Of a stretch of 64,000 nt of DNA, positions 25,395 through 37,047 are shown piece by piece; position 1 is the stretch's first letter; each line of letters starts with the position of its first letter. The notes beneath the pieces are model-generated. The model saw only the letters and a program-made list of their open reading frames with translations. It searched no databases and was not told where the DNA came from. A program made the translations under genes and the position numbers. This stretch comes from Nocardia acidivorans NBRC 108247 (lineage in GTDB: Bacteria > Actinomycetota > Actinomycetes > Mycobacteriales > Mycobacteriaceae), in the NCBI RefSeq assembly GCF_001625085.1, contig NZ_BDAW01000014.1:1-64000 (forward strand), in the 5' to 3' direction.

Positions 25395-26741
25395 TCAGCG
25401 GCCGATATCGCGGCTCATCAGATCCTGAATCGTCTCGCGGCGCACCAGTTCCCGGGTGCCGCCCTCGCGCACGGCGATGATGGGCGGGCGGCCGACGCCG
25501 TTGTACGACGAGGACAGGCTGTGGTGGTAGGCCCCGGTACAGGGCACGGCGAGCACCTCGCCGGGGCGCAGGTCGGCGGGCAGGCGGACGTCGGTGGCGA
25601 GGATGTCACCGGCTTCGCAGTAGCGGCCCGCGATGGTGGCGGTCATATGTTCGCCGGTGGGGTGGCGATTGGCGACCACGACGTCGTAGCGGGCGCCGTA
25701 GAGGGTCACGCGCGGGTTGTCGCTCATTCCGCCGTCGACGGTCACGTAGGTGTGGCCGCCCTCGACATGTTTGATGGAGAGCACGCGGTAGAGGGTGATT
25801 CCGGCGCGCGCGACGACGGCCCGGCCCGGTTCGAGCGCGATCTCGGGGCGTGGGAAGGCATATCGCGCACACGCGGCGTCGAGTGCGTCCTCGATGATGT
25901 CGGCGAGTTCGGGCAGATTCATCTCCGCGTCGCCGGGCCGATAGGCGACCGCGTGCCCGCCGCCGAGGTCCAGAGTGGTCAGGGTGATGCCGTAACCGTC
26001 ACGGATCCTTGCCATTTCGCCGATCATGCGGCGCACGGCCTCACCGTAGGGGAAGGTGTCGCAGATCTGCGAGCCGATATGGCAGTGCAGTCCGACGAAT
26101 TCCAGATTGGGTTGGCGCACAATGCGTTCCACGGCCTCGTCGACCGCGTGACCGCCGATGGTGAACCCGAATTTCTGATCCGCGACCCCGGTGCGCACCG
26201 CCGGATGCCCGTGCACGTCCACATCGGGGCATACCCGCAGCAGCACCCGCTGCGGGGTGCTCGCCAGCGCGGACAGCAGGGTGATCTCGGTCAGCGAGTC
26301 GATGACCACCCGCCCGATACCGCAGTTGATCGCGGTCTCCAATTCGGCGAAGGGTTTTCCATTGCCGTGCAGCATTATTCGCCGCGGATCCACCCAGGAG
26401 GACAGGGCCACGGCGAGTTCCCCGGCCGAGCACACATCCAGGGACAGCCCCTCCTCGGTCACCCATTCGGCGACCGCGCGGGTGAGCAGTGCCTTGCTCG
26501 CGTAGAGCACCTCGGCGTCGGGGAAGTGACGCCGGTACTCCCGGCAGCGCGAGCGCACCTCACTCTCGTCCAGGACATAGGTGGGGGTGCCGTAGTGGTC
26601 GGCGATATCGGCCAGCGCGACTCCGCCGACGGTAATGCGACCGTCGGCGTCGTAGTGGGTTTCCCTGGGCCAGACCGAAGGGTCCAGGCGCGGGATCATG
26701 CCCCCGGACCGCAGCGACGGGAAGATGTCGAGCAGCGTCAC
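25395..26741 (-). CDS. lysA: Diaminopimelate decarboxylase-like PLP enzyme
   Basis: 448-residue fold-type III PLP decarboxylase (alanine-racemase barrel). The PLP lysine is Lys83 in YASKALL. HCHIGSQICDTFPYGEA and LDLGGGHAVAYRPGD bind the phosphate and substrate, EPGRAVVARAG and RYCEAGDILATD follow, and the C-terminal GAYHHSLSSSYNGVGRP contains the active-site tyrosine region. It matches LysA, which makes L-lysine from meso-diaminopimelate. The main lysA of mycolata usually sits with argS/hom, so this may be a second copy or a related decarboxylase. GTG start with CGGAGAC upstream. It sits between the HerA-like ATPase and cmrA, genes that are neighbours in mycobacteria. Confidence 0.82.
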   Translation of the reverse strand: MTLLDIFPSLRSGGMIPRLDPSVWPRETHYDADGRITVGGVALADIADHYGTPTYVLDESEVRSRCREYRRHFPDAEVLYASKALLTRAVAEWVTEEGLSLDVCSAGELAVALSSWVDPRRIMLHGNGKPFAELETAINCGIGRVVIDSLTEITLLSALASTPQRVLLRVCPDVDVHGHPAVRTGVADQKFGFTIGGHAVDEAVERIVRQPNLEFVGLHCHIGSQICDTFPYGEAVRRMIGEMARIRDGYGITLTTLDLGGGHAVAYRPGDAEMNLPELADIIEDALDAACARYAFPRPEIALEPGRAVVARAGITLYRVLSIKHVEGGHTYVTVDGGMSDNPRVTLYGARYDVVVANRHPTGEHMTATIAGRYCEAGDILATDVRLPADLRPGEVLAVPCTGAYHHSLSSSYNGVGRPPIIAVREGGTRELVRRETIQDLMSRDIGR

Positions 26742-26804
26742 GATGTCTCCGTTGTCCGTCCCCGCTATTCCGTATGCGGGGCCGAGTTCAGGACTACGCC
26801 GGAT

Positions 26805-26832
26805 CGCGTAGCCGGGCCATCCCGGCTACGCG
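26805..26832. terminator. Perfect hairpin between lysA-like and cmrA genes
   Basis: CGCGTAGCCGGG (26805-26816) pairs perfectly with CCCGGCTACGCG (26821-26832) around a 4-base loop. It lies downstream of cmrA and upstream of the lysA-like gene, both on the minus strand, so it may separate their transcripts. Confidence 0.55.
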
Positions 26833-26870
26833 GCCTTTACGACCGGACGCTTGATCTTGACGGATTGCGG

Positions 26871-27665
26871 TCAGCTACCGAGCTTCTTGTACGCCGCACC
26901 CGCGACCAGCGAGGTGATCGAGCGCGGCCCGAACTGTCCGGCCAGGCTCATACCCTTGCTGATCAGGCCCGGAACCACGCGCATCTTATTGCGGGCCAGG
27001 GCGTCGATGGTGATCTTGGCGGTATGCGCGGCGGTGACCCAGATGAACTCCGGGATCTTGTTGCCGACCTCTTCCTGATCTGGATTGTCGGTGCGCACCG
27101 GACCGGGGGCCAGCAGCGTGACGTGTACGCCGTGCTCCTTCATCTCCCCGCGCAGCGATTCGGCCCAGGTGTTCGTGAACGCCTTGGAGGCGGCGTAGGT
27201 GGCATTGTTCGGGATCGGCATATTGCCCGCGGCGGAACCGGTCACCAGGATGCCGCCGCTGCCGCGCTTGATCATGTTCGGCAGCACCGCGAGGGTCAGA
27301 TCGTGGACGGCGACGGCATTGAGCTCCATGATGTCCCGCTCATAGGCCAGGTCCAGCTTGGCCAGCGAGCCGAAGGTGGCGACACCGGCGTTATTGCACA
27401 GGATGGCGATATCGCGCCGGGCCAGCTCATCGGCCAGCGGTGCGCGCTGTTCGCGATTGGACAGATCGACCGCGCGCACCTCGGCGGTGACCCCGTATTT
27501 CTTGCTCAGCTTCTCCGCGAGTTCGCGCAGCAGGTCCTCCCGCCGCGCGACCAGGATCAGCGAGTATCCGCGAGAAGCAAGCTCCTCGGCGAGCGCGACC
27601 CCGATCCCCGACGAGGATCCGGTCACAACGGCACGATTATCAGCGGTAGGCGCAGGCAAGCTCAC
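26871..27665 (-). CDS. cmrA: CmrA-type short-chain reductase (mycolate reductase)
   Basis: 264-residue SDR. NAD(P)-binding motif TGSSSGIGVALAEEL (15-29), NNAGVATFG (about 91-99), catalytic Ser in GSAAGN, and YAASK with the catalytic Tyr and Lys. The C-terminal stretch LARNKMRVVPGLISKGMSLA is close to M. tuberculosis Rv2509 as I recall it. CmrA/Rv2509 reduces the beta-keto precursor of mycolic acids to mature mycolate in the cytoplasm. Location near orn and the Rv2510c-type gene agrees with this. GTG start. Confidence 0.9.
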   Translation of the reverse strand: MSLPAPTADNRAVVTGSSSGIGVALAEELASRGYSLILVARREDLLRELAEKLSKKYGVTAEVRAVDLSNREQRAPLADELARRDIAILCNNAGVATFGSLAKLDLAYERDIMELNAVAVHDLTLAVLPNMIKRGSGGILVTGSAAGNMPIPNNATYAASKAFTNTWAESLRGEMKEHGVHVTLLAPGPVRTDNPDQEEVGNKIPEFIWVTAAHTAKITIDALARNKMRVVPGLISKGMSLAGQFGPRSITSLVAGAAYKKLGS

Positions 27666-27761
27666 GAACGCAAACCCTACCCACTCCGCTGTCGGTGACG
27701 AGCATGTACTGACACCGGCGTCTTCTCGACGTTTACCCGTCCCAGTACATGCACCCTGACT

Positions 27762-28348
27762 TCAGGGGCGGGGTTTGGGTTCCATGAGGGCTATGCCCCA
27801 GTGGAGGTGGCCCTGCCGGACGGGGGCTATGCGGCCGCCTTGGACTGCGGGTCGGGGGTCGCCGATGGGGCCGCCCGCGGCGCGGACGGCGGCGACGGAC
27901 GCGTCCAGGTCGGGGGTGAGGAAGGCTACGCCCGCCAGCGTCGGGGGCAGGCCCGAGCCGACCGCTTCGATGAACGCCTCGCCCACCCGGTAGAAGGCCA
28001 TCTCCGGGCCCTCGGGACCGCGCGGGAAGAAGCGGCGACGCGGTGGAATGCCCAGTACCGCGGTCAGATTGGCCACGCCGTCATCCAGATTCGGCATCCA
28101 GTACACGACGTGATCGACAATCGTCACGCCGTTCGGATGTTCGACGCCCGCCGCCGAGCCCTCGGCGGCGTCCAGGTGCGGTACGCCGAGAATGGCCGGG
28201 GCGGCGTGGGTTTCGTCGAAGCCCCAGGCGGCCTCGCCGAGGGTGCAGGTGACCCGGCCGATCTGGATGGTGCCGTTGTCGACCGTGAAACCCAATGCCG
28301 CCCAGGCCTGCTCGTCTCCGGGTAGGCCCAGGCGGGTCAGCATCGGCA

Positions 28349-28349
<1 letters not shown>
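27762..28349 (-). CDS. VOC-family protein in the padR-fadH operon
   Basis: 195-residue two-half VOC protein. The second half, TIVDHVVYWMPNLDDGVANLTAVLG and MAFYRVGEAFIEAVG, and the C-terminal VAFLTPDLDASVAAVRAAGG, show the glyoxalase-like fold; the first half is divergent. Metal ligands cannot be assigned with certainty. The ATG overlaps the fadH stop by one base (TGATG), so translation is coupled to fadH, which suggests a role with the reductase or its substrate. Function otherwise unknown. Confidence 0.8.
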
Positions 28350-30972
<2,623 letters not shown>

Positions 30973-31000
30973 GCGGCCAGGGTAACTGAGACTCGACGTA

Positions 31001-31020
31001 CTATGCAATTCAGTGCATAG
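31001..31020. promoter_or_regulatory. Palindromic operator before padR
   Basis: CTATGCA (31001-31007) and TGCATAG (31014-31020) form a perfect 7-bp inverted repeat with a 6-base spacer, 28 bases upstream of padR. The AT-rich ATGCA/TGCAT core is in the style of PadR-family operators. Confidence 0.7.
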
Positions 31021-31031
31021 GGGAGTCGTGA

Positions 31032-31059
31032 AGAGGGGCACCCGCGCGGGTACCCCTCT
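31032..31059 (-). terminator. Terminator after the MFS exporter gene
   Basis: AGAGGGG-C-ACCCGC is mirrored by GCGGGT-A-CCCCTCT (31032-31059), giving a 13-bp stem with one mismatch. It lies between the stop of the MFS gene and the padR promoter and separates the two minus-strand units. Confidence 0.6.
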
Positions 31060-31115
31060 ATGCACGTATCAGCCTGGTAATCCCTGTCGCCGAGCTCCCC
31101 GCGCGGCGGCCGGGC

Positions 31116-32543
31116 TCACCGCGCGGCGCGTGCCGCCAGGGCCGCGGCCCCCAGCACCGTCACCCCCTCCACTATCGCGGTGATGCCGACCGCGTGCGAG
31201 GCGGACAGGGTGCTGCTCCCGGCCAGGCTCAGGAAGACCGACCCGAAGCTGGCGATGCCGACCACGGTGCCCAACTGCACATTGGTGACCAGGATGCCGC
31301 TGGCGTCGGCGGCCAGCGCGACCGGGATCTTGCCGGTGGTGCGGGCCATGAGCGGGCTGAACGAGAGTCCGAAGCCGATGCCCATGATGCCGAATACGGT
31401 CAGCTCCAGCGGTCCGAAGTCCGCGCCGTCGCGCAGCAGCAGGCCCATGATCACCATGGTCACCGCGGCCAGCACCAGACCCGCGGGAATCATGATGGCG
31501 TGCAGGCGTTCCGGGACGCGCTGCCAGTTCAGGCTGGCCAGGGCGAAGGTGATGCCCATGGGCAGGAACAGTAGTCCGGCGTGCAGAGCGGTGTAGCCGA
31601 GCGTGCTCTGCAGATGGATGGCCATGACGAACAGCCAGCCGCCGAAGGTGGACATGACGGTGAAAAGCGTTGCGGCGGTGAGTAGCAGCCCGGGTGCCCG
31701 CAAGACCTGGTCGGCGAACAGTGGTGCCCCGCCCCGTCGATGCACCCAGCGCTCGACCCGCAGAAATCCCACGAATCCCACTGCGGCGGCGGTCAATGCG
31801 ATCCACGTCCACACCGGCCAGTCCTGCTCGTGACCCAGGACCAGCGGCGCCACGAGCAGCAGTACCGCGGGGGTGAGCACCGCGAGCCCGGCCAGATCCA
31901 GCTTGCGTTCGGTGCGCACGGTGACCGGCAGGATCGACGGCGCGATGGCCAGCAGGGCCAATCCGATCGGCACATTCACCAGAAACACTCCACGCCAGGA
32001 TGTTTCGGCCAGATCCGCGCTGACGATGAGTCCGCCGAGAATCTGCCCGACCACCATGCCGCCGGAGATGACGGCGGCGTAGGCCGAAAGTGCCCGCGCC
32101 CGTGTGGTTCCGGTGAAGGTACGCTGGATCAGTGTCATGACCTGCGGGATCATGGCCGCCGACCCGATGCCCTGCAGGAATCGGAAGATGATGAGCGTCG
32201 GGGTGTTCCACGCCAGCCCGCAGGCCAGTGAGGCGAGGGTGAACAGGGCGAGTCCGGTCAGGAACATGGTCCGCTGCCCGAACCGGTCGCCCAGGCGGGC
32301 GCCGGTCACCAGCAGTACGGCGTAGGAGATGACGTATCCGGAAACGATAAGCTGTAGCCCGGAACCCGTCGCGTGCAATGAGGTTCGCATGGCGGGAATG
32401 GCGACATTGACAATGGAAGCGTCGATGACGGCCATGAACTGCCCGAGCAGAATCACGGCGAGAATGGCGAAGGAACGGCGACCGGACCAGGCGACCGCCG
32501 GAGCCACCACCGTCGGTGGGGATTGGGTCAGGCTCTGTGTCAT
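31116..32543 (-). CDS. MFS drug exporter, DHA2 (EmrB/QacA) family
   Basis: 475-residue transporter with about fourteen membrane helices. Motif QFMAVIDASIVNVAIPAM in helix 1 (Asp of motif D1), the GARLGDRFGQRTMF loop motif A after helix 2, and helix-5 motif C (SGGMVVGQILGGLI) are diagnostic of proton-driven DHA2 multidrug exporters. Hydrophilic C-terminus is very short. It is divergent from an XRE/MmyB-like regulator across a 347-base gap and is the natural target of that regulator. The substrate is unknown. Confidence 0.9.
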   Translation of the reverse strand: MTQSLTQSPPTVVAPAVAWSGRRSFAILAVILLGQFMAVIDASIVNVAIPAMRTSLHATGSGLQLIVSGYVISYAVLLVTGARLGDRFGQRTMFLTGLALFTLASLACGLAWNTPTLIIFRFLQGIGSAAMIPQVMTLIQRTFTGTTRARALSAYAAVISGGMVVGQILGGLIVSADLAETSWRGVFLVNVPIGLALLAIAPSILPVTVRTERKLDLAGLAVLTPAVLLLVAPLVLGHEQDWPVWTWIALTAAAVGFVGFLRVERWVHRRGGAPLFADQVLRAPGLLLTAATLFTVMSTFGGWLFVMAIHLQSTLGYTALHAGLLFLPMGITFALASLNWQRVPERLHAIMIPAGLVLAAVTMVIMGLLLRDGADFGPLELTVFGIMGIGFGLSFSPLMARTTGKIPVALAADASGILVTNVQLGTVVGIASFGSVFLSLAGSSTLSASHAVGITAIVEGVTVLGAAALAARAAR

Positions 32544-32890
32544 GGGATCGAGCCTGCGCCGCGGCCGAAATCTCTAACAGGAGTCTGCTTATACGGGTAC
32601 TGCCACCACCTGGATACGGGTTCCGAATGCGGTCACTATGGAGGGGTGAACCCCGCAGCCAGGAATAACGCGACCACCACCGGTCATCCGGTGGGCGGTG
32701 ATCCGGTCGAAGGGAGCGCGACCCCGCACGCGGATCCGTCGCACCGCGAGCCGCCCGGCTCGATCGCCTTCGGACCGGATGTCGGCGCGCGCTGGAGTGG
32801 GTTGTCCCGCCCCGCCGAATTGCTCTCCGGTGCATCGACTTCGGTCGCGCGTGCGGAGGGCGCGATCCCGGTGCGGCTGATGCGCGAGCC
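32544..32890. other. Divergent intergenic region, exporter / XRE regulator
   Basis: A 95-codon open frame (GTG 32646 to 32930) runs through here and overlaps the regulator start, but it is Pro/Ala/Gly-rich without motif, and its GTG abuts GGAGGG with no spacing. I regard it as non-coding. Promoters of both flanking genes must lie in this interval. Confidence 0.4.
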
Positions 32891-33769
32891 GTGCGCAAGA
32901 CGCGGCGCGAGGAGTTGTCGGCGTTCCTGAAATCGCGACGCGCTCGGATCACGCCGCAGGAGGTGGGGCTGCCGGTGGGCGCGCGGCGGCGCACACCCGG
33001 GTTGCGGCGCGAGGAGGTCGCCCAGCTGTCGGGGGTGGGCGTCACCTGGTACACGTGGCTGGAGCAGGGGCGCGATATCAAGGTGAGCGTGCAGGTGCTG
33101 GACGCGATTTCGCGCACGCTGGGCCTGGACGGGGTGGAGCGCGCGCACCTGTACGCGCTGGCCGATGTGCCCGCGATTCCCGCATTGCACGTGGCCGAGC
33201 CGGTGGTGGAGGAGATACAGGTGATTCTGGATCATCTGTATCCGCTGCCCGCGGTGCTCTGCTCCGCGCGCTATGACGTGCTCGCCCACAATGACGCCTA
33301 TGCCGCGCTGTTTCCCGGCTTCCTCGTCGGGAACAAGAATATTCTGCGGAAGGTGTTCCTCACGCCCGCGTGCTGTAATCCGTATACCGCGAACAAGGAG
33401 TACCTTGGGCGGATGGTCGGCTATCTGCGCGCCGCGTACGTCAAGAACCTGCACGACCCGCTCTGGGTGGCGTTCATCGAGCAAATGTGTTCCGACAGTG
33501 CCTTGTTCGCGGAATTGTGGGCGCGCAACGATGTGGGCTTCCCGGTGGGGCGCACCAGGGCGATTCGCAATCTGGTGACCAAGGATGTGGACATGATCAT
33601 GACCAGTATGTCGCTGCCCTCCATCGTGGGCGCGTGGGTGCAGATCATGACACCGGCCGACGAGGACGGCTGGACCGCGCTGCGCGCACTGCTGGCCATG
33701 AGTGTGGAGGAGCGCGAGCGGCCCTGGCTGGAGCATTTCGCCGAATCGCATTCCGGTCCTCCGGCCTGA
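32891..33769 (+). CDS. XRE-family regulator with MmyB-like ligand domain
   Basis: 292-residue protein. The N-terminal helix-turn-helix covers about 1-75: AFLKSRRARITPQEVGLP, GARRRTPGLRREEVAQLSGV and VTWYTWLEQGRDIKVS are the typical sequence. The C-terminal MmyB-like PAS-type domain (about 105-280) binds fatty-acid-like or other ligands in the structures known for the family. GTG start; the residues just upstream do not fit the family. Members are commonly divergent from an oxidoreductase or exporter gene they control, here the DHA2 exporter. Confidence 0.88.
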   Translation: MRKTRREELSAFLKSRRARITPQEVGLPVGARRRTPGLRREEVAQLSGVGVTWYTWLEQGRDIKVSVQVLDAISRTLGLDGVERAHLYALADVPAIPALHVAEPVVEEIQVILDHLYPLPAVLCSARYDVLAHNDAYAALFPGFLVGNKNILRKVFLTPACCNPYTANKEYLGRMVGYLRAAYVKNLHDPLWVAFIEQMCSDSALFAELWARNDVGFPVGRTRAIRNLVTKDVDMIMTSMSLPSIVGAWVQIMTPADEDGWTALRALLAMSVEERERPWLEHFAESHSGPPA

Positions 33770-33824
33770 ACGCGCCTTCGGCCGGAATCCACCGGCGCAC
33801 GGGTGTTCCGCCTAAGCTGCGCGC

Positions 33825-35153
33825 ATGGCTGAGGTTTCCGGGCGGGAGACGGTCGGGTCGGCTGCCGGGCGCGGGCCGGTGGTGGCCTGGGGACTGTGGG
33901 ATTGGGGCGGGGCCGCGTTCAACGCGGTGATTCTGACCTTCGTCTTCTCGGTGTATCTGACCGACAAGGTGGGCGAGGATTTGCCCGGGGGAGTGTCGGC
34001 GAGCGCCTGGCTGGGGTGGGCGCTGGGTCTGGCCGGATTGGTGGTGGCCTTGACGGCCCCGGTGAGCGGGCAGTTCTTCGATGCCACCGCCAGGCGCAAG
34101 CTGTCCCTGGGCGTGCTCACCTCGATCACCGTAATACTCATGGCCGCAATGTTTTTCGTGCACAGGGACTACCACTACCTGTGGCTGGGCCTGGCGCTGC
34201 TCGGTATCGGCTCGGCGACTTTCGAGCTGTCGCATGTGCCGTACAACTCGATGCTGCGTCAGGTCTCCACACCCGCCACGCTCGGCCGGATCTCCGGATT
34301 CGGCTGGGCCATGGGCTATTTCGGCGGCATCATACTGCTGCTCATCGTGTATTTCGGCTTCATCTCCGGTAAGGGCGACTATCGCGGCCTGCTCGGCGTC
34401 CCCACCGACGACGGCCTCAATATCCGCCTGGTTGCCCTGGTGGCGGCGGTCTGGTTCGCCGCCTTCGCCATCCCGCTGTTTCTGTTCGTTCCCGAATTAC
34501 CGCGCACCGATGCCGATCCCGGCGCGACCGCCCGCAAACTCACCGACGCCTATCGCATCCTGTGGCGCGATGTCCGCGAACTCTGGCGCGATGACCGCCG
34601 TGCCGTCGGCTTCCTCTTCGCCAGCGCCCTCTTTCGCGACGGTCTGGCCGGCGTCTTCACCTTCGGCGCGGTTTTGGCGGTCCGGGTCTACGGCATAGCC
34701 GACTCCGACGTCCTGCTCTTCGGCATAGCCGCGAATGTGGTTGCCGCCCTTGGTGCAATCACCGCGGGCCGCTTCGACGACCGCATCGGCCCCAAGCCCG
34801 TCATCGTGGTGTCACTGGCCTCGATGATCGTCTGCGGCGTGGCCCTGCTGGTGGTTTCCGGCCCCGTCATGTTCTGGATATTCGGCCTGCTGCTCACCGT
34901 ATTCGTGGGCCCCGCACAGTCTTCCGCCCGCACCTTCCTGGTGCGGCTCACGAAACCCGGCCGCGAAGGCCAGATGTTCGGCCTCTACGCCACCACGGGC
35001 CGGGCGGTATCCTTCCTGGCCCCAATGCTTTTCGGCTTCTTCGTCTGGGCGTTCGGCTCCGAGCGCGCGGGCATCATCGGGATCGTGCTGGTCTTGGCGC
35101 TGGGTCTGGCCGCGCTTGTTCCGGTACGAGCGGACGATCTCCGGGGCCGCTGA
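33825..35153 (+). CDS. MFS transporter of the UMF1/Atg22 type
   Basis: 442-residue protein with about twelve membrane helices. WGLWDWGGAAFNAVILTFVFSVYLTDKVG at residues 25-53 is the hallmark of the UMF1 family (PF11700, relatives of yeast vacuole amino-acid effluxer Atg22). Helix 4-5 region contains FELSHVPYNSMLRQVS and ISGFGWAMGYFGGI, also typical. The bacterial substrate is not known. It stands alone, converging on a TetR gene with a one-base gap between stops. Confidence 0.85.
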   Translation: MAEVSGRETVGSAAGRGPVVAWGLWDWGGAAFNAVILTFVFSVYLTDKVGEDLPGGVSASAWLGWALGLAGLVVALTAPVSGQFFDATARRKLSLGVLTSITVILMAAMFFVHRDYHYLWLGLALLGIGSATFELSHVPYNSMLRQVSTPATLGRISGFGWAMGYFGGIILLLIVYFGFISGKGDYRGLLGVPTDDGLNIRLVALVAAVWFAAFAIPLFLFVPELPRTDADPGATARKLTDAYRILWRDVRELWRDDRRAVGFLFASALFRDGLAGVFTFGAVLAVRVYGIADSDVLLFGIAANVVAALGAITAGRFDDRIGPKPVIVVSLASMIVCGVALLVVSGPVMFWIFGLLLTVFVGPAQSSARTFLVRLTKPGREGQMFGLYATTGRAVSFLAPMLFGFFVWAFGSERAGIIGIVLVLALGLAALVPVRADDLRGR

Positions 35154-35154
35154 G

Positions 35155-35805
35155 CTACTGCGGTTTGACGGCGTCCGGATCCCAGGCGCCCATGCCGAGT
35201 GTGATGAGGCGTACGTGCAGGACGGTTCGGTCGACGATGCGCGGGCGTTCGCGGGGGAGGGCGACCACGTAGTCGGCGATTCGGTCGGCGACGGTGGCGA
35301 CTATCAGGTCCGCGGCCAGTTCGAGGTCTTCGGGGGACCAGTGGTCCAGGGGGCGGACGCGGGACAGGTCCACCACCAGTTCGCGGACGATGAGTTGCAT
35401 TTCCACGGCGATGGCGCCGCGCAGGGCTGCCGAGCCGCCGTGGCGTTCGCGGATCAGGAATCCCCACAGATCGGTTTTGCTGTCGACCTGTTCGAAGACG
35501 AAGCGGACGGTGTCGGCGAGGCGGGCGTCGGGGGTGCGGCGCATTTCGCGCAGGGCCAGCCGGAGCTGCCGGACGCCCGCCTCGACCAGGCTGGTGCCGA
35601 GTTCGTCGAGTGAGGTGAAATGCCGGTAGAAAGCGGTCGGGACGATCCCCGCCGAGCGGGCGATCTCACGCAGGCTCAGGGCTGCGAAGCCGCGATCGGC
35701 GGCCAGGGCGAGGGTGCCGTCCAATAGTGCGGCGCGGGTGCGTTCTTTGCGCTCGACTCTGGTTGCTGCCTGCTCGCTCACGTCGATGAGCATACATTCG
35801 TTCAC
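35155..35805 (-). CDS. TetR-family regulator next to the desaturase operon
   Basis: 216-residue TetR protein. The helix-turn-helix spans about 20-65 (LALAADRGFAALSLREIARSAGIVPTAFYRHFTSLDEL), followed by a helical ligand domain. The placement of a TetR gene divergent from a ferredoxin reductase / acyl desaturase pair parallels DesT/FasR-like control of fatty acid desaturation, where acyl-CoA is the ligand. GTG 35805 has GGAA upstream; ATG 35793 and GTG 35781 are other possible starts. Three 10-bp direct repeats overlap its start region, and two palindromes lie further upstream. Confidence 0.87.
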   Translation of the reverse strand: MNECMLIDVSEQAATRVERKERTRAALLDGTLALAADRGFAALSLREIARSAGIVPTAFYRHFTSLDELGTSLVEAGVRQLRLALREMRRTPDARLADTVRFVFEQVDSKTDLWGFLIRERHGGSAALRGAIAVEMQLIVRELVVDLSRVRPLDHWSPEDLELAADLIVATVADRIADYVVALPRERPRIVDRTVLHVRLITLGMGAWDPDAVKPQ

Positions 35806-35823
35806 ATTCGTTCCATTCGCGAG
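35794..35823. repeat. Tandem 10-bp direct repeats over the TetR start
   Basis: ACATTCGTTC occurs twice head to tail (35794-35803, 35804-35813) and is followed by the degenerate copy CATTCGCGA. The 10-bp phase places all copies on one face of the helix. Confidence 0.6.
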
Positions 35824-35826
35824 ATG

Positions 35827-35903
35827 TCGTGTGGGTCACACGAACTGCCGGTTGAACTCGATGGCCTCCACCCGGCACACTAGTTCAGTGTACAGATGTG
35901 CAC
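35827..35903. promoter_or_regulatory. Two palindromes in the desaturase divergon
   Basis: TCGTGTG-GGT-CACACGA (35827-35843) is a perfect 17-base palindrome. GTGTACAGATGTGCAC (35888-35903) follows the symmetric pattern GTGnACAnnTGTnCAC. Both lie between the TetR start and the ribosome site of the reductase gene (AGGAGG, 35962-35967) and are candidate TetR operators. Confidence 0.65.
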
Positions 35904-35972
35904 CGAAATTGAGTGCCCATCATTGAAGCGAAGGGCGTCACCCCGGCCCGGGTGACGCGACAGGAGGCCCGC

Positions 35973-37034
35973 ATGGTTGGACTCATCGACCTCGTGGAGA
36001 AGCTGACCACCCCGCATCCGCTGGATCGCTACCTGGAGCTGGTCCGGCCCACTTTCGCGCTGCGCCAGATGCGCGCGGAGATCACCCACGTGCGCCGCAG
36101 CGCGGTGGGGTCGGTGACGCTCACGCTGCGCCCGACTCGGCAGTGGCAGGGACATCTGGCGGGGCAGTACATCCAGATCGGCGTGGTCATCGACGGTGTG
36201 CGCCACACCCGTTGCTATTCACCGGTGAACAGTGACCGTCGCCGCGACAAGCACATCGAACTCACCATCAAGGCACATCCGCACGGCCTGGTCTCGAACT
36301 ATCTGCACGAGAACGCGATTCCCGGCATGGTGGTCGATCTCGCGCCCGCCGCGGGCGTTTTCCACCTTCCGGAGCAGCGGCCGGACCGGATCGTGCTCAT
36401 CACCGGCGGCAGCGGCATCACACCCGCGCTGTCCATGCTGCGTACCCTCGCCACCGAGGGGTACACGGGCAAGGTGTTGTTCCTGCATTACAACCGTTCA
36501 CCGGAGTATGTGCCGCATCGCACCGAGCTCGAGGCGCTGGCATTGCAGCACAACAACTTCCGAGTGGAGCTGCGCTACCCCGAACTCGGGACCGACCCGA
36601 ACTTCGGCTACGACGAACTCGAGCGCCTCGCGCCGTGGTTCGCCACCGCGCAGACCTACCTGTGCGGACCGCCCGGACTCATGAAGGCCGTGCGCACCGT
36701 CTACGAGGCCGAACAATTGGCCGACCGGCTGCACAGCGAGGAGTTCGTCCTCACCGTCGCACCCGGTGATCCGGCCACCGCCGAGGGCGAGATCACCTTC
36801 TCCGGCAGTGGGCGAACCATCGAGAACACCGGCGCGAGCCTGCTCGAGCAGGCCGAAACCGCCGGTCTCACCCCCGAATACGGCTGCCGCATGGGGATTT
36901 GCTTCACCTGCACGGCCGTCAAGCGCACCGGTTGCACGCGCAATCTGCGCACCGGCGAGGTCGACGCGGACCCCGACCAGCCCATCCAACTCTGTATCAA
37001 CGCCCCCGTCGGGGACGTCGACATCGCTATCTGA
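35973..37034 (+). CDS. Ferredoxin reductase, electron donor for the desaturase
   Basis: 353-residue flavoprotein with FAD domain (RCYSPVNS, about 88-95), NAD(P) domain ([17 protein letters not shown], about 142-158; YLCGPPGL) and C-terminal plant-type 2Fe-2S domain, with Cys305, Cys310 and Cys313 in [11 protein letters not shown] and a last Cys in [10 protein letters not shown]. It matches Rv3230c, which passes electrons from NADPH to the DesA3 stearoyl-CoA desaturase. ATG 35973 is set by a perfect AGGAGG five bases upstream. The desaturase follows after 13 bases. Confidence 0.93.
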   Translation: MVGLIDLVEKLTTPHPLDRYLELVRPTFALRQMRAEITHVRRSAVGSVTLTLRPTRQWQGHLAGQYIQIGVVIDGVRHTRCYSPVNSDRRRDKHIELTIKAHPHGLVSNYLHENAIPGMVVDLAPAAGVFHLPEQRPDRIVLITGGSGITPALSMLRTLATEGYTGKVLFLHYNRSPEYVPHRTELEALALQHNNFRVELRYPELGTDPNFGYDELERLAPWFATAQTYLCGPPGLMKAVRTVYEAEQLADRLHSEEFVLTVAPGDPATAEGEITFSGSGRTIENTGASLLEQAETAGLTPEYGCRMGICFTCTAVKRTGCTRNLRTGEVDADPDQPIQLCINAPVGDVDIAI

Positions 37035-37047
37035 GGGGAGCCACATC

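Noticed and set aside
25521..27698. 725-codon plus-strand open frame
   Set aside because: It is antisense to lysA-like and cmrA genes, both with clear catalytic motifs; no motif is seen in the shadow frame.
32646..32930. 95-codon frame upstream of the XRE regulator, possibly its frameshifted N-terminus
   Set aside because: Low-complexity Pro/Ala/Gly sequence; the regulator is already complete at its N-terminus, and the GTG directly abuts GGAGGG.
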